Positions 26,906-34,746 of a stretch of DNA of 53,605 bases are shown piece after piece. Source of the DNA: Methanoculleus sp. SDB (GTDB taxonomy: Archaea; Halobacteriota; Methanomicrobia; Methanomicrobiales; Methanomicrobiaceae); contig LKUD01000023.1 in the NCBI GenBank assembly GCA_001412355.1, positions 1 to 53,605 of the forward strand, read 5' to 3'. The notes beneath the pieces were generated by a model. It was not told where the DNA came from. It saw nothing but the letters and a program-made list of their open reading frames with translations, and did no database searches. A program made the position numbers and the translations under genes. Numbering within the stretch: the first letter of the stretch is position 1; each line of letters opens with the position of its first letter.

Positions 26906-27646
26906 ATGACCGGCGACATTACCCCCCGCCTGCGTGCGCTGGGCCTCAACGAATACGAGACAAAAGTCTATTCGACGCTGGTGGGCCTCCGGAAAGCCAC
27001 CGCACGCAACATCCACGAAGTGAGCGGCGTCCCACGGGGGCGCATCTATGAAATCCTGCACGATCTTGTCCAGCGCGGCTTCATCGGCGTCGAGGAGGGA
27101 TCCCCCAATGCCTATTACTGCCTTGACATCGATCCAATGATCGATCGTATCAAGGCGGACACCGTTGCCGCTCTCGAGGAGACGCGGGCCGCCCTGAAAA
27201 GCCTCGAGATGGAGCCCCTGACCTCTTCCACGCCGTGGTTCGCCCTCAAGAGCGACTGGGCGATTGAAAACCATTTCCAGGGCATTTTCCGCAAGGTACA
27301 GGATGAGCTCGTCGTGATGTGCAACGATCCCGCATTTCTCCGCACCCACCAGCACCTCTTCAAACAGCTCCGGCGGCGGATCAACCTGTACGTGGTGGTG
27401 CTCGACCGCGAGCCCTTCGCCGGCATCAGCCTGCCCGTGTACGAAGCCCGCGGCATTCTCAGGGAGATGCTGGAAACGCCGGGGGGCAGGCGCGAGGAAA
27501 TGAATATGGCGTGTGCTTTTTTTATCGACGGAAAAGAGATCTTTGCCATCGGGAACCGGGGCACCGAACGGTTTGCATTTATCGGCACCACGACCCCCCT
27601 TGTCCGCTATCTCTCCCGAAGCATCGTCGAGCACCTCGAGAAATAA
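26906..27646 (+). CDS. TrmB-family transcriptional regulator
   Basis: 246 residues. The N-terminal winged helix-turn-helix is a clear TrmB domain: LGLNEYETKVYSTLVGL, then IHEVSGVPRGRIYEILHDLV and RGFIGVEEGSPNAYYCLD (~residues 10-75). A linker helix (MIDRIKADTVAALEETRAAL) leads to a C-terminal effector domain (~110-246) that keeps the shape of the TrmB/PLD-like C-domain. TrmB proteins typically sense sugars. Here the divergent partner is copA and the convergent neighbour an RND exporter, so the signal could be different. The AGGAG at 26899-26903 is only two bases from the ATG, which suggests a weak ribosome site or a leaderless message. Cytoplasmic. Confidence 0.9.
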   Translation: MTGDITPRLRALGLNEYETKVYSTLVGLRKATARNIHEVSGVPRGRIYEILHDLVQRGFIGVEEGSPNAYYCLDIDPMIDRIKADTVAALEETRAALKSLEMEPLTSSTPWFALKSDWAIENHFQGIFRKVQDELVVMCNDPAFLRTHQHLFKQLRRRINLYVVVLDREPFAGISLPVYEARGILREMLETPGGRREEMNMACAFFIDGKEIFAIGNRGTERFAFIGTTTPLVRYLSRSIVEHLEK

Positions 27647-27681
27647 CCGTACAAAAAAGACGGTCCCTCCTCGGGGGTGCA

Positions 27682-29991
27682 TTACCCGCCGGCGCTGCCG
27701 GGGTGCGGGGAGACCTTCTCCGCACCGGTAAACCGGTACATGAGCGATATCACCGCCGGCATAATGCAGATGGCGCCTATCAGAGAGAAGGCCACCGTGA
27801 TCACCGTGACCAGACCGAAGTTGGCGATCATGTTGAAGGCCGAGAGGATGAGGGCCGAGAACCCGAAGACCGTGGTCAGGCCGGAGACGGTGATTGCCGT
27901 GCCGATCTTCTGCACGCTGGCCTGGATCGCCTCGTAGATGTCCAGCCCCTTTGCCCGCTCCTCCTCGCAGCGCTCCATGATGAGAATGGTATATTCCGAG
28001 GCCACCCCGATGCTCATCGAGCCGAGCACGGCGGTGAGCGGGGAATAGTCGAGGCCGAAGAGGTACATGATCGCCCCGTTCCAGCCCACGATGAAGACGA
28101 TGGGGATGAGCGGGGAGACCGCGCCGATCCTGCGGTAGACCAGCAGCAGGAAGGCAAGAATGAAGGCGAACCCGGTGATGGTCATCGAGGTCTTGGACAT
28201 CCTGATATCGTCCATAAGAGCGGCGAACATCTCCATCGTTCCCGTGACGCTCGCGGTGACCCCCGCCGGCTGCTCGTTCCACGCCAGGTCCCGTGCCATG
28301 TCCTTGACAAAGGACTGGGTGACATCCATCTCCATATCCACCGTCGAAAACTCCATCACCGCCTCCATGTTGCCGTTCAGGTAGCGATCCCGGGTGGCCT
28401 CCGGGATGAGCTCCATGACCGCTGCGACCTCCGCCTCGTTTGACGGCATCGTACCGCCGTTATACTGCGCGAGCAGCGTGGCGATGCTCGTAACGCCGGT
28501 GATCCTGTCATCCCGCAGCTCGTAGTCCCCGAAGTCGCGTATCCAGGTGAGGGTCTCGCCGTCAAGCACATTGTCCGCCGATACGAGCACGGGGATGGAC
28601 GAGGTCGACCCCATGGTCCGGGTGATCTTCTTCATATCCAGCAGCGCCGGCATATCCGAGGGCACGAAGGTCTCCTCGTCGGCATTGACCGGCACCTGCA
28701 TATCGAGCTGCAGACCGGTGATGGCGATAAGGCCGCAGAAAAGGATGACGGGCATCGGGTGCTTTGCGATGGCGTACGCAAGCCTGCCCAGCAGGATGTC
28801 GTACTTCTCGATGAGCGACCCGCGGCTCGGATCGGCATGCTGCGGCGTCTCCTCGCAGCCTTTCCAGTCGAGTTCGCAGGAGGCGACATCATCCATGACG
28901 CCCCGATGCTCCTTCGGGCGGTACTGCATGATGAGGGCGAAGGCCGGAACAATGACCAGAGCGGCGATGAAGCAGCAGACGACACCGATGGTGCATGTAA
29001 TCCCGAAATCGGCCACCATGGGGACCGGAGCGAAGAGCATGGCGATAAAGCCCATCGATGTCGCGCCCATGGCGATGAGGACGGACGGACCCGCCTGCGC
29101 AACGGTTGCGGTGACCGCTTCGGCAAGGCTCGCGTGTCGGACGGTCTCGTCGAGGCGGGAGTGGAACTGGATGGCGTAGTCGATGCCGATGCCGATCAGC
29201 ACGGGAAACGCGCCGATCACCGTCATGCTGATAGGTATCCCGGCGATGCCCATGAACCCGAAGGTCAGGATGAGGCCGACCGCCACCACCGCGACGGGGA
29301 GGAGGCGGTAGCGGACGTGGGAGAAGAGGAGCATCACCGCAAGCACCATCAGGAGCATTGCGGCGGCAATCAGCATACCCATCGATGTACCCATCTCCTC
29401 CTGCATCTCCATCTGGAATGCCGGGGTTCCCGAGAGCGTGACGGAAAGGCCGGGCGGGGGATCGGTGATGCGGATCAGTGCCTTGATGCTGGTGAGCACC
29501 TGGTTCTGGACATCGCCGGAAACACCGGGATCGAGGGTGATGGCGGTGATGGTCATCAGCTGCGAGGGCAGGTAGCGTTCCAGCACGCCGGGAGGGGTGT
29601 TCTCCGTAATCCGGGAGATATCGGCCTGTGACGCCGGCAGCACGCCGCCGTTGGCCTGCTTCATCAGGGTGACGATCCCGGTTACGCTCCCGATATAGCG
29701 CTCGTTCCTGATATCCTGCTCGATCGTGTCGATGTACGCCAGCACCTCCGGGTTGATGACGTCATCGGTCTCGAAGAGGATCATGATGGCATCGGAGCCG
29801 TAGGTATCCTTGTAATGGTTGAGGAGCGCTCCCCGGGTGGTGCCCTTGTCGATGTAGGTGTCGTCGCCGGTCTCCATGGAGAGCATCGTCGTTCCGAAGA
29901 GAGCGATGACAAAGATGGCGGCCGCCAGGCCGGTGACGGTGTACGGGTGGCGGTTAATGGTGCGGGCGAGCCAGTCGAAGCCTGAATTCAT
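27682..29991 (-). CDS. RND-superfamily exporter (MMPL/HAE-type)
   Basis: 769 residues from the ATG at 29991, whose first bases overlap the upstream gene's TGA (ATGA, 29988-29991). It has 12 predicted membrane helices in the 1+5+1+5 RND layout. The two large outer loops (~residues 45-225 and ~400-590) each begin with a FVPSDMPALLDMKK- or TYIDKGTTRGALLNHYKD-like porter segment. RND hallmarks are GIGIDYAIQFHSRLDE in helix 4 and SIGVASEYTILIMERCEEE in helix 10, whose acidic residues carry protons. Relatives export lipids, hopanoids or amphiphiles. Co-translation with the small CODH-like gene and a palindrome upstream at 30403 point to a two-gene operon. Confidence 0.93.
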   Translation of the reverse strand: MNSGFDWLARTINRHPYTVTGLAAAIFVIALFGTTMLSMETGDDTYIDKGTTRGALLNHYKDTYGSDAIMILFETDDVINPEVLAYIDTIEQDIRNERYIGSVTGIVTLMKQANGGVLPASQADISRITENTPPGVLERYLPSQLMTITAITLDPGVSGDVQNQVLTSIKALIRITDPPPGLSVTLSGTPAFQMEMQEEMGTSMGMLIAAAMLLMVLAVMLLFSHVRYRLLPVAVVAVGLILTFGFMGIAGIPISMTVIGAFPVLIGIGIDYAIQFHSRLDETVRHASLAEAVTATVAQAGPSVLIAMGATSMGFIAMLFAPVPMVADFGITCTIGVVCCFIAALVIVPAFALIMQYRPKEHRGVMDDVASCELDWKGCEETPQHADPSRGSLIEKYDILLGRLAYAIAKHPMPVILFCGLIAITGLQLDMQVPVNADEETFVPSDMPALLDMKKITRTMGSTSSIPVLVSADNVLDGETLTWIRDFGDYELRDDRITGVTSIATLLAQYNGGTMPSNEAEVAAVMELIPEATRDRYLNGNMEAVMEFSTVDMEMDVTQSFVKDMARDLAWNEQPAGVTASVTGTMEMFAALMDDIRMSKTSMTITGFAFILAFLLLVYRRIGAVSPLIPIVFIVGWNGAIMYLFGLDYSPLTAVLGSMSIGVASEYTILIMERCEEERAKGLDIYEAIQASVQKIGTAITVSGLTTVFGFSALILSAFNMIANFGLVTVITVAFSLIGAICIMPAVISLMYRFTGAEKVSPHPGSAGG

Positions 29992-30362
29992 GCGTGGCCA
30001 CTCCGGTGTACAGAGTGGTGGTGCGGTTCCGCGTACTCGTCGATGACGGCGTCTGCCACATCGCGGGCGATGGCTTCGTCCGTCCTCTCCGCCGTGCTGA
30101 TGCCGAACTGCCGTGCGGCCCGTGCGAGCAGTCCGGGATCGGTGATACGGACCCGGGTATCGTCGCAGGGCGCCCGTGCGAGCGACAGTGCCAGCATGGC
30201 CGCCGCAGAGTAATCTCCCATTCCAAGGCGGTGGAGGAGTTCGACCAGACCGCGGTGGCGGAGCGGGGGCGTGAAGCCGGCTTCCTCCCATATCCGGCCG
30301 GTTTCCCAGTCATCCCTGTTCGCCGGTGCGATGCGGCGAGAATCTGCATACAGTTGTGTCAT
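29988..30362 (-). CDS. Small protein resembling a helical segment of Ni-CO dehydrogenase/hydroxylamine reductase
   Basis: 124 residues, helical, no signal peptide or membrane segment. The stretch RITDPGLLARAARQFGI followed by TDEAIARDVADAVIDEY resembles, from memory, the part of CooS/CODH that follows its N-terminal FeS motifs (pattern I.D...L...A..LGI.T......EDIA..VA.AAL.DF). The preceding GDYSAAAMLALSLARA would fit the helix GAAxHSxHA but lacks its His residues. The FeS cysteine ligands of CODH are absent; only one Cys is present. The tail EPHHHSVHRSGHA is His-rich and could bind metal. Immediately upstream of, and overlapping, the RND exporter gene. Could also be an unrelated helical protein. 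Confidence 0.5.
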   Translation of the reverse strand: MTQLYADSRRIAPANRDDWETGRIWEEAGFTPPLRHRGLVELLHRLGMGDYSAAAMLALSLARAPCDDTRVRITDPGLLARAARQFGISTAERTDEAIARDVADAVIDEYAEPHHHSVHRSGHA

Positions 30363-30402
30363 AACGGTTCCCCGGAAGTGTACTGGAAAGGTGGCTGCCG
30401 CG

Positions 30403-30416
30403 CAGCTTTAAAGCTG
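30403..30416. promoter_or_regulatory. 14-bp palindrome overlapping a TATA-like core, upstream of the RND operon
   Basis: CAGCTTTAAAGCTG is a perfect palindrome 41-54 bases upstream of the 29988-30362 gene start. Its centre TTTAAA could act as the TATA box of that operon, so a repressor binding here would block the promoter directly. The rest of the 30363-30577 gap holds no gene. Confidence 0.45.
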
Positions 30417-30546
30417 ATGCAACTCATTAGAGGAGCACCCGCCGGAGCGCCGTCGTGCGGGCGGGGGAGAGCCGGGCACGCTTTCACCGCCGGCAGCCGC
30501 GAATCGCCCGTGCGGTACGATTCCCGTCACCGGGGATCAGCCAACG

Positions 30547-30554
30547 AATATAAA
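30547..30554 (+). promoter_or_regulatory. TATA box AATATAAA for a likely leaderless message
   Basis: AATATAAA sits about 27 bases before the ATG at 30578, which would put the transcription start on or next to the start codon. GGGGGTG at 30556-30562 is 15 bases from the ATG, too far to be a normal ribosome-binding site. Confidence 0.45.
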
Positions 30555-30577
30555 CAGGGGGTGCTTATTATGGGCAT

Positions 30578-30847
30578 ATGGTGGATAAGGAGATGCAGAT
30601 CGCCCTGATGGAACAGGTGGAAGACCTCTTCGATCTCATCGAGGCGGGCGATGTGAACGAAATCGAGCGGAATCTCGCCGATCTGGGATTCGTGCAGAAG
30701 GGAGCCGATCCGGCGGTGATTGCCATGGAGCACCCCGAATGCGAGCTCTTCATCGAGATCGGGATTGACGAGGACGGAAGGGTGCACGGCTACGAGCTGC
30801 TCCCGTTCGCTGAACTTGTCAAGAAGCAGGAAAAATTCCGCTGGTGA
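30578..30847 (+). CDS. Small acidic conserved hypothetical protein
   Basis: 89 residues, acidic, no signal peptide. An N-terminal helix (MQIALMEQVEDLFDLIEAGD) is followed by a compact alpha/beta region ending in CELFIEIGIDEDGRVHGYEL and LLPFAELVKKQEKF. The predicted shape is one helix packed on a three-stranded sheet. I do not recognise the family. An internal ATG at residue 6 (30593) is an alternative start preceded closely by AAGGAG. It is divergent from the RND operon and convergent with the sensor kinase. The well-formed codon usage, start context and ending support a real gene. Confidence 0.65.
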   Translation: MVDKEMQIALMEQVEDLFDLIEAGDVNEIERNLADLGFVQKGADPAVIAMEHPECELFIEIGIDEDGRVHGYELLPFAELVKKQEKFRW

Positions 30848-30916
30848 GGAACCGGCTCCGGCACGGAGCATGCCCGGTGCGGCGGCTGAAAGGCCCGCGG
30901 CATCGTTCCTGACCGG

Positions 30917-32338
30917 TTACTGCTTTTTGGGAGTTCTCACCCGGAAAGCCCTTTTCGGCACGGTAATCCCGAACCGTGCCCCGGCGCCGGGAGTGCCGGT
31001 CTCACGGATCGTGATGCCGGTGATGGCGAGGATCTCACGTGAAAGAAACAACCCGAATCCCGTGTGTTTACCAAATCCGCGTGAGAAAATCCGCTCCTTA
31101 TTATCACTCTCAATTCCGGCGCCATTATCTTCGTAGCACAGAAGAAGGTCTCCGGCATCGGTGAGCCGGTAGGAAAGCCGGATTTCGCTCGCCCCCTCTC
31201 CGTGCCGGAGGGTATTGTCAATCAGCGCATACATGACTTTTTCAAACAGAGGGTCCGCATTGATCTCGATCCCGTCGAGATCCATCGTGCAGCGTACCGT
31301 GTCGGGCAGGAGCACCTGTAGCTGCTTCTCTACGAGATCCCGCACGTTCTGCCAGATCGGGGCCTGCATGCCGATATCCTGGTAGAGTTTCGTAAACGAT
31401 ATGTCGCGTTCGATGGCGGAAGCGGCGCGGAGCGCTTTTGCGATATACCCCTTCACCGGTTCGTCATCCACCTCCATCCCCGATAGTTCGAGAAATCCCC
31501 TCAGAACCATGAGCTGGTTGAGAATGTCATGCCGGGTGATGCCGGAGAGAAGGCGCAGTTGTTCATTGCTCCTGCGAAGAGCTGTTTCGGAACGGCTGCG
31601 CCGGATATCGGCACGAAGCCATGCGCCGAAAAGGATCACGGCGGCGAGTAATCCCATGAAAAAGACGAGCCACGATGTCATGATAGTCGTGCCGGCGCCG
31701 GTTGCATCGAGGATCTCCGGAAGAGGCGTGGAAAGGCCGACCGTCCATGTATACTCTCCCACCGTGACCGGTGTCCATGCCGCGATCTCCTCCCCCTTCT
31801 CCGGAAGCCAGATATAATAGCCGACGCCTTCGCGGGCATTGGTGACGTCGGCGGTCATCTCCTCGTAATGGCTTGCGCCGAAAGCCTTCTGGATTGCGAA
31901 GATCTGGGCCATACTTTTCCCGCGATACTCGTCGGGGAAATCAGAACTCAGATCAAACACCACGTGATCGGGGGCGTAGATCCAGGCGTCACCGTTCTCC
32001 AGCAGGTGGATGGGCTCGATGAATTTTTTAAAAATCTCCTGTTCGATAGTCCGGATATCGGTCCTTCCCAGAACAACAGTATGAACATAGACGTATTCCT
32101 GGATGCTGCGGGCAGCTTCCCGGACAATTTCGAGTTCTGTCTGCTGGTAGGAAGCAATTGCGGTGTGCGTGACCGCATGGGTCTGGCTGATGATGATAAA
32201 GATGCCAAGCCCGGCCAGGATGAGAAATACACATAAAAGGAGAATGTGGTGAACCCTGATTCCCCGGTAGATATCCCGGTGAAGCAGATCATTTTTTCCC
32301 GGCCGGGGAGAATCCTGGGATGAAGATAGTCCGGTCAT
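30917..32338 (-). CDS. Membrane sensor histidine kinase with extracellular Cache-type domain
   Basis: 473 residues. TM1 (~31-51), an extracytoplasmic sensor (~55-212) with the Cache-like features GDAWIYAPDHVVFDLSSDFP and EKGEEIAAWTPVTVGEYTW, TM2 (~216-240), then a linker helix. The phospho-acceptor box is LLSGITRHDILNQLMVLRG with His270, the RHDILNQL type characteristic of methanogen kinases. The ATPase domain has an N-box (FEKVMYALIDNTLRHGEGAS), G1 (CYEDNGAGIE) and G2 (GFGKHTGFGLFLSREI). No response regulator lies adjacent. The sensed ligand is unknown, probably a small organic molecule in Cache families. The ATG at 32338 is divergent from the Mrp gene. Confidence 0.92.
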   Translation of the reverse strand: MTGLSSSQDSPRPGKNDLLHRDIYRGIRVHHILLLCVFLILAGLGIFIIISQTHAVTHTAIASYQQTELEIVREAARSIQEYVYVHTVVLGRTDIRTIEQEIFKKFIEPIHLLENGDAWIYAPDHVVFDLSSDFPDEYRGKSMAQIFAIQKAFGASHYEEMTADVTNAREGVGYYIWLPEKGEEIAAWTPVTVGEYTWTVGLSTPLPEILDATGAGTTIMTSWLVFFMGLLAAVILFGAWLRADIRRSRSETALRRSNEQLRLLSGITRHDILNQLMVLRGFLELSGMEVDDEPVKGYIAKALRAASAIERDISFTKLYQDIGMQAPIWQNVRDLVEKQLQVLLPDTVRCTMDLDGIEINADPLFEKVMYALIDNTLRHGEGASEIRLSYRLTDAGDLLLCYEDNGAGIESDNKERIFSRGFGKHTGFGLFLSREILAITGITIRETGTPGAGARFGITVPKRAFRVRTPKKQ

Positions 32339-32478
32339 GCGTTTCCCGTGGATAGAAGGATATGAATTTTTCCGGATAAAGTATTATGCAATGGCGCGGA
32401 ACCGGTTTTCCCGCCGTCAAACCGCGATTCGCCTGCGTCGCCGCAACCTTTATCGGCACGTACCCGAGAGAGAGCAGC

Positions 32479-33312
32479 ATGGACGAACCCGGAAAGGCAC
32501 CCCCGCACGGCCCCCAAAGGGTCGCCATGGCGGTCCGGCACGTCATCCTGATCCTCTCCGGCAAGGGGGGCGTCGGCAAGAGCACGGTTGCCGCGAATCT
32601 GGCGATTGCCCTCGCAAACCGCGGGCATCCGACGGGCCTTCTCGATCTCGATATCCACGGCCCCGACATCCCCAAGCTTCTGGGTGTCGAGGAGAAGCAC
32701 CTTCTCTCCTACCGGAAGAACACGATCGAGCCGGTGAAGGTGACCGATACCCTCTCGGTCGTCTCGATGGCGTTTCTGCTTCCCGAGAAGACCAGCCCGG
32801 TTATCTGGCGCGGGCCGATGAAAATGGGTGTCATCCGCCAGTTCCTCGAAGAAGTGCACTGGGGGAGCCTCGATTATCTCGTCGTCGACCTCCCGCCGGG
32901 GACGGGTGACGAGGCGCTCACCATCGCACAGATCGCCCCGAACATCGCCGGCGCCGTAGTGGTGACGACCCCGCAGGCCGTCGCGATCCTCGATATCAGC
33001 AAGGCGGTGCGGTTCGCACAGGAGATCGGCCTTCGGGTGATGGGGATTATCGAGAACATGAGCGGCTTGGTCTGCCCCCACTGCGGGAAGGAGATCGAGG
33101 TCTTCGGCAGCGGCGGGGGAGAACAGGCCGCCCGGGATCTCGGCGTGCCGTTTCTCGGCTCCATCCCCCTCGATCCGATGATGCGCAAAGCGGGGGACGT
33201 TGGAAGGCCGTTCATCCTCCGGGGCCCGGGTACCGGCCCGGAGAATCCGACGTGGCGGCAGGTCGACCGTGTCATGGAGAATTTAATCGCGGCGATTGAA
33301 AAAGCGGCGTGA
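32479..33312 (+). CDS. Mrp/NBP35-family FeS-cluster carrier ATPase
   Basis: 277 residues from the ATG at 32479, the start of a hydrophilic leader before the P-loop. The deviant Walker A of the family is present (LSGKGGVGKST, ~28-38), with switch motifs DLDIHGPDIPKLLG and DLPPGTGDEALT, and the C-terminal CxxC (VCPHCGKEIEVFG) that bridges a 4Fe-4S cluster in a homodimer. Relatives assemble and transfer FeS clusters; methanogens depend heavily on FeS proteins and Mrp is widespread there. It lacks a C-terminal dinitrogenase-cofactor-like domain. Divergent from the sensor kinase, whose TATA-like element lies at 32373-32383. Confidence 0.93.
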   Translation: MDEPGKAPPHGPQRVAMAVRHVILILSGKGGVGKSTVAANLAIALANRGHPTGLLDLDIHGPDIPKLLGVEEKHLLSYRKNTIEPVKVTDTLSVVSMAFLLPEKTSPVIWRGPMKMGVIRQFLEEVHWGSLDYLVVDLPPGTGDEALTIAQIAPNIAGAVVVTTPQAVAILDISKAVRFAQEIGLRVMGIIENMSGLVCPHCGKEIEVFGSGGGEQAARDLGVPFLGSIPLDPMMRKAGDVGRPFILRGPGTGPENPTWRQVDRVMENLIAAIEKAA

Positions 33313-33464
33313 CCGGGGAGGCCGGCGACACGGGGAATGTCCGGCCAGACCGGATCCGGGAGACAAACCATGACGGTTCGTGCCGTCGGCACGTTCTTTT
33401 CCTTTTTGCGGCGGCAGGCGCCCGGATTGAGCACATCCCTCTACCGGGGGAGGGAATTATATAG

Positions 33465-34700
33465 ATGGCGGGAGATGAAACCCAGTACATGGTTCAGGAG
33501 ATGCACCCTCCCGCCGGCACTGCACCCCCGAAGAAAAAACCCCGGAAATCCAGAAGAAGACTGAAAGTAGCTGTATTCTGCTGGGAGTCGCTCTATGCCG
33601 AGCGGGTCGGCGGGCTCGCTCCGGTCGCCACCGCTCTTGCCGAAAAGATCGCCGGGGATCACGAGGTGCATTTCTTTACCCGCGGACCGTCCGGTGACCA
33701 GGATATCCACGGCGTCCATTACCACTACTGTGTTCCGTCGGGGCCGAATATCGTCGCGTACTGCCGTGACATGAGCGCGAAGCTTTTCGAGCGGTTCCGC
33801 GACTATGATTCGCCTCCCTTCGATCTCATCCACTTTCACGACTGGCACTTCGTGGACACCCTCCGGGAGCTGAAGAATCGAAACACGGTAATATCGTTCC
33901 ATTCCACTGAATACGGCAGGAACGGTGGAAATTTCGGCGACTGGTGGGAGTTCGGCGAGATCTCGGGAATGGAGTGGTTCGCAGCCCACATTGCACACCA
34001 GATCATCACCGTCTCGCGGACAACACGGGACGAAATCGTCAAACTCTACCACGTACCCGAAACCAGGATCCGTGTCATCCCGAACGGCATCGATCCCGAC
34101 CGGTACCGGCTGCCGGTCGACGCCGGCACCGTCAAGCGGGAGTACGGCATCGACCCTGCCGCCCCCCTCATCCTCTTCGTCGGACGGCTCGTCTACCAGA
34201 AGGGTCCCGACCTCCTTCTCGACGCCGTCCCGCTCATCCTCCGAAACCATCCCGATGCGCAGTTCATCATCGCAGGCGACGGCTCCATGCGGGTGCACTG
34301 CGAGGAGAAAGCGCGTGGCCTGCCGGTCCGGTTCACGGGCTACATCTCAGACGGCGAACACCTGAAACTTCTCAACAGCGCAGACATCGTCATTATTCCA
34401 AGCCGGAACGAGCCCTTCGGCCTGGTGCTCACCGAGGCGTGGAGCGCAAACCGCTGCGTGGTTGCCTCCGATGTCGGCGGACTCGCCGAGAACATCGAGA
34501 ACTTCGTCGATGGGATCAGAGTGTCGGTGACGCCGGAGTCCTTTGCCTGGGCAGTTAACTATCTCCTCGACGATCCCACTTCCATCAAGGCGTTCGGCGC
34601 CGCCGGACGCAGGAAAGTGGAAAAGAATTTTACATGGGATAAGGTCATTACGATGATGCTTGAGGTATATGCCGCGGTTGCGGCCGTGGAGACGACCTGA
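33465..34700 (+). CDS. glgA: Glycogen synthase-like GT-B glycosyltransferase (GT4/GT5)
   Basis: 411 residues. After a Pro/Lys-rich N-terminus, the first Rossmann domain has VGGLAPVATALAEKI (the nucleotide-binding loop; usual KxGGL is RVGGL here), then HFHDWHFVDT. The second domain carries GRLVYQKGPDLLLDA and the E-x7-E motif EPFGLVLTE in PSRNEPFGLVLTEAWSAN. It probably adds glucose from ADP- or UDP-glucose to growing glucan. First gene of a glucan cluster, ending 46 bases before glgB. TTATATAG at 33457-33464 sits about 25-30 bases before ATG 33489 (residue 9), so a leaderless start there is possible. Trehalose or sucrose-phosphate synthase-like roles are less likely given the neighbours. Confidence 0.85.
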   Translation: MAGDETQYMVQEMHPPAGTAPPKKKPRKSRRRLKVAVFCWESLYAERVGGLAPVATALAEKIAGDHEVHFFTRGPSGDQDIHGVHYHYCVPSGPNIVAYCRDMSAKLFERFRDYDSPPFDLIHFHDWHFVDTLRELKNRNTVISFHSTEYGRNGGNFGDWWEFGEISGMEWFAAHIAHQIITVSRTTRDEIVKLYHVPETRIRVIPNGIDPDRYRLPVDAGTVKREYGIDPAAPLILFVGRLVYQKGPDLLLDAVPLILRNHPDAQFIIAGDGSMRVHCEEKARGLPVRFTGYISDGEHLKLLNSADIVIIPSRNEPFGLVLTEAWSANRCVVASDVGGLAENIENFVDGIRVSVTPESFAWAVNYLLDDPTSIKAFGAAGRRKVEKNFTWDKVITMMLEVYAAVAAVETT

Positions 34701-34746
34701 ACCGATACGGTTTGGCGGTGATACCCTGCACGAACGGCACACGATC

